This document shows, piece by piece, positions 1-9,001 of a stretch of 64,000 nucleotides of DNA; positions within the stretch are counted from its first letter, which is position 1; every line of letters begins with the position of its first letter. The position numbers were made by a program, and so were the translations under genes. The stretch covers positions 937,024-1,001,023 of the forward strand of contig NZ_LR733979.1 in NCBI RefSeq assembly GCF_902506605.1, given 5' to 3'. The notes under the pieces were generated by a model, which worked only from the letters and a program-made list of their open reading frames with translations, was not told the origin of the DNA and did not search any database. Source of the stretch: Sphingomonas sp. AX6 (GTDB lineage Bacteria > Pseudomonadota > Alphaproteobacteria > Sphingomonadales > Sphingomonadaceae).

Positions 1-1406
1 CGCCTGCACCGACCCCCGCGCCGACGCCGACCCCCACCCAGCCTGCGGCGAACTGCCCCAGCGGCTATACCGATCGCGGCGTTCTTGCCGGGCGGCGCAA
101 TTGCGAGATCAGCGGCCGTATCACGACCAACACCGCGCTCGCCAACCTGCCGGGGGTGATCTACTCGCTCGCCGGACGCGTCGATGTCGGCACCGACGTC
201 GGTGGTGACGGCTCGGCCGCCGGTGGCCAGTCGGTCACGCTGACGGTCGATCCGGGCGTCGTGGTGTTCGCATCCTCGGGCCTCGACTTCCTGGTCGTCA
301 ACCGCGGGTCGCGGATCAATGCCGAAGGCACCGCAACGAACCCGATCATCTTCACCTCGCGCGCCAACGTCACCGGCACCGCGACCGATAGTTCGCAGGG
401 TCAGTGGGGCGGGATCGTTCTGCTCGGCCGGGCACCGATTTCCGACTGCCTGTCGGGTGCGGTCGGCGGTGCCGCCAATTGCCAGCAGCAGGTCGAAGGC
501 GCGACCAACGCGCTGTATGGCGGCGCGGTCGCCAACGACAATTCGGGCGTCTTCCGCTATGTCCAGATCCGCTATTCGGGATTCGAAATCGCGCCGGGTA
601 ACGAGCTTCAGGGCCTGACGCTGGGTGGCGTCGGGTCGGGTACGACGATCGACCATGTCCAGGTGCACAACAGCTCGGACGATGGCATCGAGATCTTCGG
701 TGGTCGCGCCAACCTGAAAAACCTGATCATCACCGGCGCGGACGACGACGGTTACGACACCGATCTGGGTTATAAGGGCTTCACCCAATTTGTGATCGGC
801 GTGCAGCGCGCCGGCGGCAATTCGGGCGACGCGATGATCGAGGTTGACTCGAACGGCAACGAAGATGCCCAGCCGCGTCAGAACACCCGTCTGGCCAACT
901 TCACCTTCGTTCACCGCTCGACGCTGGCGGCATCGGTCAATGCGATGCTGATCCGCGGCGGATCGGATTACTCGCTGATCAACGGTGTCGTCACGTCGCC
1001 GCGTATCTGCCTCGACGTCGATGGCGCGGCGACCGTGCAAGCGGCCAATGCCGGGCTTGACGAACAGGGTCCCCCCGTCGTGCAGTCGACCGTCTTCAGC
1101 TGCACCGGCGGTGCGTTCAACGACGATGGCAACGTGTCGGTGGCGGCGATCCAGGCGTTCTTCAACGCAGGCGCGAACAACAATGCCAACTTCACCTCGA
1201 CCCTGACCGATGTGTTCGTCAACGGGGCCAACGAGCGCGGGGTGACGCCGTTCAACGCTTCGACGCTCAGCTCGTTCTTCGTCAACACCAGCTATATCGG
1301 TGCGGTCCGTGACGCGCAGGACACCTGGTATCGCGGCTGGAGCTGCGACTCCTCGACGGCCAGCTTCGGGTCCAACGCGACCTGCATCGCGCTGCCGACC
1401 ACCTAA
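1..1406 (+). CDS. Secreted beta-helix-like protein, 5' end outside window
   Basis: The frame is open from base 3, so the N-terminus lies upstream of the window. The visible part starts with a Pro/Thr linker (PAPTPAPTPTPT), then a Cys-containing segment, then a long domain rich in Gly, Asn, Asp and short beta-prone repeats (WGGIVLLGRAP, IDHVQVHNSSDDGIEIFGG, NLIITGADDDGYDTDLGY). This pattern resembles a right-handed parallel beta-helix. Several paired cysteines fit an exported, disulfide-bonded protein. It directly precedes a TonB-dependent receptor gene on the same strand. I recognise it only as the type of exported hypothetical protein often found beside TonB receptors in sphingomonads. Substrate binding or lyase activity is unproven. 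The GTG at 156 is internal, not a start. Confidence 0.7.
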   Translation, partial: PAPTPAPTPTPTQPAANCPSGYTDRGVLAGRRNCEISGRITTNTALANLPGVIYSLAGRVDVGTDVGGDGSAAGGQSVTLTVDPGVVVFASSGLDFLVVNRGSRINAEGTATNPIIFTSRANVTGTATDSSQGQWGGIVLLGRAPISDCLSGAVGGAANCQQQVEGATNALYGGAVANDNSGVFRYVQIRYSGFEIAPGNELQGLTLGGVGSGTTIDHVQVHNSSDDGIEIFGGRANLKNLIITGADDDGYDTDLGYKGFTQFVIGVQRAGGNSGDAMIEVDSNGNEDAQPRQNTRLANFTFVHRSTLAASVNAMLIRGGSDYSLINGVVTSPRICLDVDGAATVQAANAGLDEQGPPVVQSTVFSCTGGAFNDDGNVSVAAIQAFFNAGANNNANFTSTLTDVFVNGANERGVTPFNASTLSSFFVNTSYIGAVRDAQDTWYRGWSCDSSTASFGSNATCIALPTT

Positions 1407-1424
1407 GCCAGGACGATGACTTTG

Positions 1425-1462
1425 GGGGCGGCGGTGCGCAAATGCGCGCCGCCGCCCCTTCG
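1425..1462 (+). terminator. Strong hairpin between beta-helix gene and TonB receptor
   Basis: A 15-bp GC-rich stem (1425-1439 with 1444-1458, one G-U pair) closes a four-base loop. It begins 18 bases after the stop of the upstream gene. The T-tract is poor (ttcgtcc). It may be a terminator, an attenuator that lowers receptor expression, or an mRNA 3' stabiliser. Confidence 0.6.
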
Positions 1463-1501
1463 TCCGATCAGACAGAATAGATTTCGGGGGTTCCAAGGGA
1501 A

Positions 1502-4195
1502 ATGAAGACGATCGCATTCGTCAGCGCGCTCCTCGTCGGTAGCGCACTGGTTGCGCCCGCTGCACTGGCGCAAACCGCGCCGCAACCCCCGGTCGGATCG
1601 ACACCGGTGGGTGCCGAGGATGCCGAAGCGGAAGACCCGCAACAGGAAGCCCCCGACGTGTCGGTCGCGGGCAGCGAAGGGACCGAGATCACGGTCACCG
1701 GCCGGTTTGTCCCCAACGTCGTGCGATCGACCCCGCAAATCGTGTCGCTGCTGTCGACCGAGGATATCGCGCGCACCGGGGACGGCGACATCGCCGGATC
1801 GCTGGAACGGGTGACCGGCCTGTCGGTGGTCGGCAACGGCTTCGTCTATGTCCGCGGGCTGGGCGATCGTTATTCGCTGGCGCTGCTCAACGGGTCGCCA
1901 TTGCCGAGCCCCGAGCCGCTGAAGCGCGTCATTCCCCTCGACTTGTTCCCGACCAGCCTGGTGTCGTCGGTGCTGGTGCAGAAAAGCTATTCGGCCAGCT
2001 ATCCCGGCGAATTCGGTGGCGGCGTCATCAACCTGACCACGACCGCGATTCCCGATGAACCCTTCTTCACCGTCGGCGGCAGCATTTCGGGGGACACCTT
2101 CACCACCGACAATGTCGGCTACACCTATTTCGGGTCGGATACCGATATCCTGGGCTATGACGATGGCGCGCGCGACATTGCGGGCGCGTTCGGCGATGCG
2201 TTCCGATCGGGCAATCTGATCACCGAGGGCGCCAATTTTTCGCGATCCGATATTCAGGACATCACCGCCAGCTTCACCAATTCGGCGACCTCGGTCGTTC
2301 AGCGCAACAAGTTCATCCCGCCCAATTTCGCTGCTGATTTCGCGGTCGGATCGTCGACCTATTGGGGCGATGTGCGCGTCGGCGCGATCGCGGCTGGCGG
2401 CTATTCGAACGGCTGGCAAACGCGTGAGGCGATTCAGCAGACCTCCGGCGGTTTCGCCAGCGGCGTGCTCAACCCCGATGTCGATTTCGTGTCGGTACGC
2501 ACCGACAACCGCGTGGTCGTCAACGGATTGCTGGGTGCCGGGATCGAGTTCGGCGAACACCAGATCCGCCTGACCAACCTCTATATTCACGACACGCTGA
2601 AACAGGCGCGGATCGCCACCGGTGTGGATCGCGCCGGGATCGGCGAGACCCCGGTGCTGCGCCAGGACACCGCCTGGTACGAACGCGAACTGCGCAACAC
2701 CCAGGCAGTCGGCGAATTCGAATTCGGCGATATCAGCATCGATCTGCGCGGGTCGAATGGCCGGTCGAAGCGCGATGCGCCCTATGAGCGGTCGTTCAGC
2801 TATATCTTCGATGCGAGCATCGGCGATTATGTCAACAATCTGCGTTCGGGCGGGCAGAATGCGCGTATCGCCTTCAGCGAACTGGACGAGACGGTCTGGT
2901 CGGGCGGCGTGGACGTCACTTGGAAACTGCCAACGTCGATCAATGCATCGCTCACCGCAGGCTATGCCTATGGCGACACAACGCGCACCGCGTTCCGCCG
3001 CGAATTCCGCTTCGTCCCCGATGGCGATCTACCACTGGCAGTCGCGCAGCAGCGCCCCGATTTCCTGTTGAGCGACTTCAACATCTATACCTATGGCATC
3101 GGCATCACCGAAACCTCGGGCCAGACCGGTGCCGCCGCCTATGAAGCGGGCTTGCGCACGCATGCGGGCTATATTCAGGCCGATGTCGAATTCGTCCCCG
3201 GCCTGTCGGCCAATTTCGGCGTGCGTTACGAAGACGGCGACCAGTTCGTCACGCCGCTCGACCTGTTCGGGGTCGGTGCCGGCGGGGTCAGCACGACGGC
3301 CATCCAGAACGACTATTGGCTGCCCGCTGCGACTATCACCTGGAACTTCGCGCCCGATATGCAACTGCGCGCCAACGCGTCGAAGACGATCGCGCGCCCG
3401 CAATTCCGCGAGCTGGCATTCCAAGTCTATCAGGACACCGAATCGGATCGCCAGTTCTTCGGCAATCCGTTCCTGACGGACAGCGAGTTGTTCAACGCCG
3501 AAGTCCGCTACGAATGGTATTTCGCACGCGACCAGCGATTCAGCCTGGCGGGTTTCTACAAGAAGATTGATCGCCCGATCGAGCAGTTCGCGTTCCTGAC
3601 CGCAGGCACGCTTCAGACCAGTTTTGCCAACGCACCTTCGGCGGACCTTTATGGTGCCGAGGTCGAGGTGCAGAAATATGTCCCGCTCGACACGCTCGGC
3701 GGCTTCTTCCTGCCGCGCCGTTTGGTGCTGATCGGCAACTACACCTATTCCAAATCGGAAATTAAGGTCGGTGCCGACGATACGGTGATCTTCTCGACGG
3801 GTGGCGTGCTGCCCGCCGCGGATTTCTTCCGTTCGGGCGCGCCGCTGACCGGTCAGTCGGAGCATATCGCCAACGTCCAGATCGGGTTGGAGGATACCGA
3901 GCGGCTGTCGCAGCAGACGCTGATCCTCAACTACGCCAGCGACCGCGTCACCAATCGCGGCCCCGCGGGCACGCCGCAGCAGCCCGACATTATCGAGCGG
4001 CCCGGCCTGCGCCTCGATTTCGTCGCGCGACAGGGCGTGCAGTTGATGGGCAGCGAGATCGAGCTGAAGTTCGAGGCGCGCAACCTGACCGGCCAGAAAT
4101 ACGAAGAATTCCAGGACGCGGGCGATTCGCGGATCGACATCAACACCTATGATGTCGGCACGCGTTTCTCGGTCGGCGCTTCGGTTAAGTTCTAA
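1502..4195 (+). CDS. TonB-dependent outer-membrane receptor
   Basis: The product is 897 aa. It has a signal peptide (residues 1-24, ending ALA-Q), an acidic/Pro spacer, a TonB-box-like TEITVTG near residues 61-67, a plug domain to about residue 190 (SLERVTGLSVV, VYVRGLGDRYS, GEFGGGVINLTT) and a C-terminal 22-strand-type barrel ending in Phe, the usual signal for BAM insertion. Such receptors take up ligands across the outer membrane using TonB-ExbBD energy. The ligand cannot be read from sequence. The plug's 'VRGLGDRYS...LNGSPLPSPEP' form is typical of Sphingomonadales/Caulobacterales receptors of this size. It follows the beta-helix gene and is followed by a terminator. AAGGG lies just upstream of the ATG. 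Confidence 0.93.
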   Translation: MKTIAFVSALLVGSALVAPAALAQTAPQPPVGSTPVGAEDAEAEDPQQEAPDVSVAGSEGTEITVTGRFVPNVVRSTPQIVSLLSTEDIARTGDGDIAGSLERVTGLSVVGNGFVYVRGLGDRYSLALLNGSPLPSPEPLKRVIPLDLFPTSLVSSVLVQKSYSASYPGEFGGGVINLTTTAIPDEPFFTVGGSISGDTFTTDNVGYTYFGSDTDILGYDDGARDIAGAFGDAFRSGNLITEGANFSRSDIQDITASFTNSATSVVQRNKFIPPNFAADFAVGSSTYWGDVRVGAIAAGGYSNGWQTREAIQQTSGGFASGVLNPDVDFVSVRTDNRVVVNGLLGAGIEFGEHQIRLTNLYIHDTLKQARIATGVDRAGIGETPVLRQDTAWYERELRNTQAVGEFEFGDISIDLRGSNGRSKRDAPYERSFSYIFDASIGDYVNNLRSGGQNARIAFSELDETVWSGGVDVTWKLPTSINASLTAGYAYGDTTRTAFRREFRFVPDGDLPLAVAQQRPDFLLSDFNIYTYGIGITETSGQTGAAAYEAGLRTHAGYIQADVEFVPGLSANFGVRYEDGDQFVTPLDLFGVGAGGVSTTAIQNDYWLPAATITWNFAPDMQLRANASKTIARPQFRELAFQVYQDTESDRQFFGNPFLTDSELFNAEVRYEWYFARDQRFSLAGFYKKIDRPIEQFAFLTAGTLQTSFANAPSADLYGAEVEVQKYVPLDTLGGFFLPRRLVLIGNYTYSKSEIKVGADDTVIFSTGGVLPAADFFRSGAPLTGQSEHIANVQIGLEDTERLSQQTLILNYASDRVTNRGPAGTPQQPDIIERPGLRLDFVARQGVQLMGSEIELKFEARNLTGQKYEEFQDAGDSRIDINTYDVGTRFSVGASVKF

Positions 4196-4206
4196 CCCCC
4201 CGCCTG

Positions 4207-4252
4207 CCGCGCCCGACCCCGAATGTGATGGGGCCGGGCGCGGTGCCTTTTG
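4207..4252 (+). terminator. Rho-independent terminator after TonB receptor
   Basis: A 14-bp stem (4207-4220 with 4230-4243, one mismatch) with a nine-base loop is followed by tgcctttt. It lies 12 bases past the receptor stop and separates it from the gsp operon. Confidence 0.75.
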
Positions 4253-4269
4253 CGGCTGCGCCACCTGAT

Positions 4270-4347
4270 CCGCTTGTTTTGAGCCAAGTCGAGAAACACC
4301 GGCTAAGCGTCAAGCTCACGTTTCTCGACTTCGCTCGAAACGAACGG
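4270..4347 (+). repeat. Extragenic palindrome, 'tttcgagcgaagtcgagaaac' family
   Basis: Imperfect inverted repeat whose right arm reads gtttctcgacttcgctcg followed by aaacgaacgg. The same family is at 42520-42600, 49855-49932 and 53752-53836. It lies between the TonB receptor terminator and gspC. Confidence 0.8.
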
Positions 4348-4446
4348 ATGGGAAGCGCTCATCCGTAACAAACCCGTCATCCAGCCGTCACCGTCCGGTC
4401 GCCGAATCGCCCTAGGGCGTTCGCATCGCAACAGGGGCGGGACTTC

Positions 4447-5256
4447 ATGGTTCGGGATTTGGACGGGCTGATCGCACGGCTTCGCGCACTGCCGGTCCCA
4501 CGCATTTATGGTACGATCGAGCTGGGCGCGATGGCGCTGGCAGCGACGTCGGGTGCGTATCTGATCTGGACGATGCTGACGCCGGTCGGTGCGTTCGGCG
4601 ACTGGAAGGTCGCGGGCGCGCGCGACTTCGATCCTGCTGGCGACATGGCGGTGCTCTCGCGGTTCGATCCGTTCAATCGCGGCAGCGGCGGGGCTGCGAC
4701 CAATGTCGTCACTGCGTTGCCGCTGAAGCTGTTCGGCATCAGCCTGAACACCGCATCCGGGCGGGGCTCCGCGATCATCGAGGTCGAGACGCTGCAATCG
4801 AGCTTTGCCGTCGGTGACGAGGTGATGGCGGGTGTCGTCCTGAAATCGGTCGCCTTCGATCATGTCGTGCTGACGCGCGGCGGAGTCGAGGAACTGCTTT
4901 ATGTCGATCAATCCACGCCTGCAGAGACGGTAGCGCCCGAAGGTGCCGCGTCCCCCGCCGCTGCGGCAGCGCCGGGTGGCATGACGCTCGATGCGCTTGC
5001 GGCCTCGGTGCGGGCGACGCCGCGCGTCCAGAACGGACAGACCACCGGGCTGGTGCTGTCCGCCGCCGACCCCACCCAACTATCCGCCGCTGGCTTTCAG
5101 CCCGGCGACATCGTGACTCGCGTGAATGGAGAGAGTGTGACGTCGATCGAGGAATTGCTGGAGCGGGCGGCAACGCCGCGCGCCGACGGGGCCGCCATCT
5201 TCACCGTCGAACGCGCAGGCCAGGTCCAGACCGTGCGGATGCAGGTCGCGCGATGA
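4447..5256 (+). CDS. gspC: Type II secretion system protein GspC
   Basis: The product is 269 aa. It has a short cytoplasmic N-terminus, one transmembrane segment near residues 24-44 (LGAMALAATSGAYLIW), a periplasmic homology region around 70-150 (LPLKLFGI...SAIIE...VGDEV) and a C-terminal PDZ domain (about 180-269; SAAGFQPGDIVTRVNGESV). GspC links the inner-membrane platform to the secretin GspD. It is the first gene of the operon; its stop overlaps the gspD start (ATGA). The HR-domain/PDZ arrangement and its place before gspD make the call secure. Confidence 0.9.
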   Translation: MVRDLDGLIARLRALPVPRIYGTIELGAMALAATSGAYLIWTMLTPVGAFGDWKVAGARDFDPAGDMAVLSRFDPFNRGSGGAATNVVTALPLKLFGISLNTASGRGSAIIEVETLQSSFAVGDEVMAGVVLKSVAFDHVVLTRGGVEELLYVDQSTPAETVAPEGAASPAAAAAPGGMTLDALAASVRATPRVQNGQTTGLVLSAADPTQLSAAGFQPGDIVTRVNGESVTSIEELLERAATPRADGAAIFTVERAGQVQTVRMQVAR

Positions 5257-7370
5257 AGCGCGCCGGATTGCTCCTTGCCGCCGCCGCACTCGCCTTTGCG
5301 ACGCCGGTTGCCGCACAATTGACGCTGAACGTGCGCGATGCCGACATCCGTGCCTTCATTCAGGACGCCGCGCGCCAGACCGGGCGCACCTTCGTCATCG
5401 ACCAGCGGGTGCAGGGCAAGGTGTCGGTCGTCACCGACCGGCCGCTGTCACGCAGCGAGTATTTCGAAGTGTTCCTCTCCACGCTGCGCGCCAACGGGCT
5501 GGTCGCGATTCCGACCACCGGTGGCGCGTATCGCATCCAGCCCGCCGATGGCGCGGCGACCCAGCCAAGCCGGGTGGGATCGCGCGGCGCGGCGCAGAAC
5601 CAGTTCGTGACCGAGGTGTTTCGCCTGCGGTCGATCGATTCGGCATCGGCGCTGGAAACGCTGCGGCCTCTGGTGTCGCGCGAAGGATCGATCACCGCCA
5701 ATCGCGGGGCCAATTCGATTGTCGTCGCCGATTTCGTCGACAATATCCGGCGTATCCGCACGCTGCTGAGCCAGATCGATACCGACAGTTCGTCGACGGT
5801 GCTGATCCCGCTCCAAAATGCCGGTGCGCGCGAGATCGCGACGTCGCTGACCGCGCTCGTCGGGTCGGGCGAAGGCGGGCGCGGCACCGCATCGATCGTC
5901 CCCATCGACAGCAGCAATTCGATCGCGCTGCGCGGCGACAAGGCGCTGGTATCCCGGCTGGCCGAAATGGCCCGCGACCTCGACCGCCGCGCCGAAAGCG
6001 GTGCCGAAGTGCGTGTCGTCTTCCTCGAATATGCCGATGCCGGGCAGTTGCTGCCGGTGTTGCAGACGCTAGTCGGACAACCCGCATCGGCCGCGGTCGA
6101 TACGCTCGCCGCCAACCGGCCCGCGAGTGAGAATGGCGCAAGCGGCGCGGCACCGACTTCGGCTCCCGCGCCTAGCCAACCAAGTGGCCAGGGCAATACT
6201 GCCATGCAATCGGCGATCGGGCGCGGTCCGGTCGTCGTGACCCGCTTCGAAGGGGCAAACGCGATCATCATCGCGGGCTCGGCTCAGGCGCAGAAGATAT
6301 TGGGCGAGGTCGTTCGCCAGCTCGATGTGCGGCGCGAACAGGTGCTGGTCGAGGCGATCATCGTCGAAATCTCCGATCTCGCCGCCAAGAACTTGGGCGT
6401 CCAATTCCTGCTCGCAGGGCGTCCGGGCAGCGGCATTCCGTTCGGCATCACCAATTATTCGAACAGCGGTCCCAATCTGACCGCGATCGCCGGCGCGGTC
6501 GCCGCGCGCGAGATCGATCAGACGACGACGATCATCAATGGCGAGACGGTGACGACCTCGACCGGGTCCGAGCTGTCCAATACGCTGCAACAGGCGGCTG
6601 CCGCGTCGCTGCTCGCGACCACCGGCGGGCTTGGCGGGATCGCCACCAATCTGGGTCGCGATGGCATCTTGGGCGCGATCGTCAATGCGGTGCAGTCCGA
6701 CAGCAAATCGAACATATTGTCGACGCCGTGGCTCTACACGCTCGACAATCAGGAAGCGAAAATCCTGGTCGGGCAGGAAATTCCGATCTCGACCGGAGAG
6801 GCGCTGTCGGACAATTTCGACAATGCGTTTCGCACCATCCAGCGGCAGAATGTCGGCATCCAGCTGGAAGTCACGCCGCAGATCAATGCGGGCGGCGCGA
6901 TCAAATTGTTCCTGCGCCAGGAAGTCAGCTCGATCGCGGGGCCGGTATCGAACAACTCCGCCGACCTGATCCTCAACAAGCGCGAGATCGAGACAACGAT
7001 CACCGTCGATGATGGCGAGATCGTCGCGCTGGGCGGCCTGCTCGACGACAATGAGCGCCGCACGATCGAGAAGATTCCGCTGCTGGGCGACATTCCCGTT
7101 ATCGGCGAGCTGTTCAAATCGCGCTCGCGCAGCCGCAACAAGACCAATTTGATGGTGTTCATCCGCCCGACCATCGTCCGTTCGGCGGCGGAAGCGCGGG
7201 CGATTGCCGAGCAGCGTTACGGCTATGCGCGGCGCGAGCAGTTGATCGACCGGCCCGACCGCGAACCGACGCTCGACGAACTGGTGCGCGATTATCTGGG
7301 AACGGTGCCGCCCGTGGTGACTCCGTTGCCCGGCGATCAAGTGATCCAGCCCGCGCCGGTGCAGCAATGA
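5253..7370 (+). CDS. gspD: Type II secretion secretin GspD
   Basis: The product is 705 aa. It has a signal peptide (1-21, VAAQ) and an N0 domain (LNVRDADIRAFIQDAARQTG). N1-N3 repeats follow, with a low-complexity Ser/Ala/Pro linker near residues 285-325. The C-terminal secretin domain carries the typical DNQEAKILVGQEIPI and IEKIPLLGDIPVIGELF motifs. It forms the outer-membrane channel of the T2SS. The start overlaps the gspC stop and the stop overlaps the gspE start (both ATGA), which implies translational coupling. There is no lipobox. No pilotin gene (gspS) was seen nearby. Confidence 0.97.
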   Translation: MKRAGLLLAAAALAFATPVAAQLTLNVRDADIRAFIQDAARQTGRTFVIDQRVQGKVSVVTDRPLSRSEYFEVFLSTLRANGLVAIPTTGGAYRIQPADGAATQPSRVGSRGAAQNQFVTEVFRLRSIDSASALETLRPLVSREGSITANRGANSIVVADFVDNIRRIRTLLSQIDTDSSSTVLIPLQNAGAREIATSLTALVGSGEGGRGTASIVPIDSSNSIALRGDKALVSRLAEMARDLDRRAESGAEVRVVFLEYADAGQLLPVLQTLVGQPASAAVDTLAANRPASENGASGAAPTSAPAPSQPSGQGNTAMQSAIGRGPVVVTRFEGANAIIIAGSAQAQKILGEVVRQLDVRREQVLVEAIIVEISDLAAKNLGVQFLLAGRPGSGIPFGITNYSNSGPNLTAIAGAVAAREIDQTTTIINGETVTTSTGSELSNTLQQAAAASLLATTGGLGGIATNLGRDGILGAIVNAVQSDSKSNILSTPWLYTLDNQEAKILVGQEIPISTGEALSDNFDNAFRTIQRQNVGIQLEVTPQINAGGAIKLFLRQEVSSIAGPVSNNSADLILNKREIETTITVDDGEIVALGGLLDDNERRTIEKIPLLGDIPVIGELFKSRSRSRNKTNLMVFIRPTIVRSAAEARAIAEQRYGYARREQLIDRPDREPTLDELVRDYLGTVPPVVTPLPGDQVIQPAPVQQ

Positions 7371-9001
7371 CCGGACCGGAGGGAGACGCCATCGAGCCGC
7401 TGCCCTTGCCCGCGGCCCATGCGGCGGCAGTCGCGGCGGGCGCGCTGCCTGAGCGGATCGCCGACATTTCGCACGACAGCGCCGGCGCCGACGCCGCAGC
7501 GGGCGCGGCGGCGAACGAGCCGCTGCTGCTGGTCGCCATCCCCTATAACTTCGCGCGGACCTTCGGCACGGTGCTGGTCGATGCCGCCGACGGTCGGATT
7601 TCGGTCGCGTTGCGCGAGGGGGCCGATCCGCGTGCCTTGCTCGAAGTGCGCCGCGTCCTCGGGCGACCCTTCGATGTCGATATCGTCGCGGCACACGCGT
7701 TCGACCAATTGCTGTCCGACCGCTATTCGCGCGACGGTGGTGCGGCGGCGGAAGTCGCAGGAGCGCTGGCGATCGACAGCGAACTCGACATGCTGGCGAG
7801 CGACCTGCCGACCGCCGACGATCTGCTTGCCTCCGCCGACGACGCGCCCGCGATTCGGCTGGTCAACGGCATCATCGCCGACGCCGCGCGTCAGCAGGTC
7901 TCGGATATCCATATCGAACCCTATGAAAGCGGCCTGATCGTGCGTTTTCGCTTGGATGGCGTGCTGCGCGAGACGCTGCGGATGCCCGCGCATGTCGCCC
8001 CCGTGCTGGTCAACCGGATCAAAGTGATGGCGCGCCTCGATATCGCCGAGCGGCGGATTCCGCAGGACGGACGCATCAGCCTGTCGCTCGGCGGCAAATT
8101 GTTCGACGTGCGTGTGTCTACGCTGCCTGCGCGCGCGGGCGAGCGGGTGGTGCTGCGTATCCTCGACCGTGAAAATGCCGGGATCGACCTCGACGTGCTC
8201 GGCATGGACGAAGGCACAATGGCGGTGTTCCGCGAAGCGCTGGCCGAGCCCAATGGCGTGGTGCTGGTGACCGGACCGACGGGGTCGGGCAAGACCACGA
8301 CGCTCTATGCCGCGCTGCGCCAGTTGAACGACGGCAAGCGCAACATCCTGACCGTCGAGGACCCGGTCGAATACGCCATCGACGGCGTCGGCCAGACGCA
8401 GGTCAATGCCAAGGTCGGCTTAAGCTTCGCCAACGGGCTGCGCGCGATCCTGCGTCAGGACCCGGACGTCGTGCTGGTCGGCGAAGTCCGCGACCGCGAG
8501 ACGGCGGAGATCGCGGTTCAGGCGTCGCTGACCGGGCATCTGGTGCTGACCACGGTCCACACCAACGACGCGGTTGGCGCGATCACGCGGTTGCGCGACA
8601 TGAAGGTCGAACCGTTCCTGCTTGCCTCCACGCTTCGCGCGGTGATCGCTCAGCGACTGGTGCGCAAATTGTGTCAGGAATGCAGGCGGCCGGTTCAGGC
8701 GACCGCGCTCGTCGCGTCACTGATGGGATTCGAGCCCGGCACCGTGGTGTACGAGCCCGATGGCTGTGCGGCGTGCAACGGCACCGGCTATCAGGGGCGG
8801 ATCGGTGTGTACGAAGCGGTGAAGATCGACGACACGATCCGCCGCCTGATCAACGATGGCGGGGACGAGGCGATCATTGCGCGGCACGCCTTCGTCAACT
8901 CGCCGACCCTGGGCGGCGCGGCGCGGCGGATGGCGCGCGCGGGCCTGACCACGGCTGAAGAGGCGATCCGCATCACGCGGCGCAGCGGCGACGATGGCTG
9001 A
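7367..9001 (+). CDS. gspE: Type II secretion ATPase GspE
   Basis: The product is 544 aa. It has an N-terminal GspE/N1E-like domain and a C-terminal ATPase core. Walker A is GPTGSGKTTT near residue 302. The Asp box/Walker B region follows (DPDVVLVGEVRDRETAEIA), then a His box (TGHLVLTTVHTNDA). A tetracysteine zinc site (CQEC near 435, CAAC near 467) is usual for GspE/PilB. It is the cytoplasmic motor that drives pseudopilus assembly. The ATG overlaps the gspD stop. The end overlaps the gspF start by eight bases. Confidence 0.97.
   Translation: MTGPEGDAIEPLPLPAAHAAAVAAGALPERIADISHDSAGADAAAGAAANEPLLLVAIPYNFARTFGTVLVDAADGRISVALREGADPRALLEVRRVLGRPFDVDIVAAHAFDQLLSDRYSRDGGAAAEVAGALAIDSELDMLASDLPTADDLLASADDAPAIRLVNGIIADAARQQVSDIHIEPYESGLIVRFRLDGVLRETLRMPAHVAPVLVNRIKVMARLDIAERRIPQDGRISLSLGGKLFDVRVSTLPARAGERVVLRILDRENAGIDLDVLGMDEGTMAVFREALAEPNGVVLVTGPTGSGKTTTLYAALRQLNDGKRNILTVEDPVEYAIDGVGQTQVNAKVGLSFANGLRAILRQDPDVVLVGEVRDRETAEIAVQASLTGHLVLTTVHTNDAVGAITRLRDMKVEPFLLASTLRAVIAQRLVRKLCQECRRPVQATALVASLMGFEPGTVVYEPDGCAACNGTGYQGRIGVYEAVKIDDTIRRLINDGGDEAIIARHAFVNSPTLGGAARRMARAGLTTAEEAIRITRRSGDDG

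Noticed and set aside
5253..7370. gspD as a type III or type IV pilus secretin
   Set aside because: It is embedded in a complete gspC-N operon and has the T2SS N0-N3 domain order.
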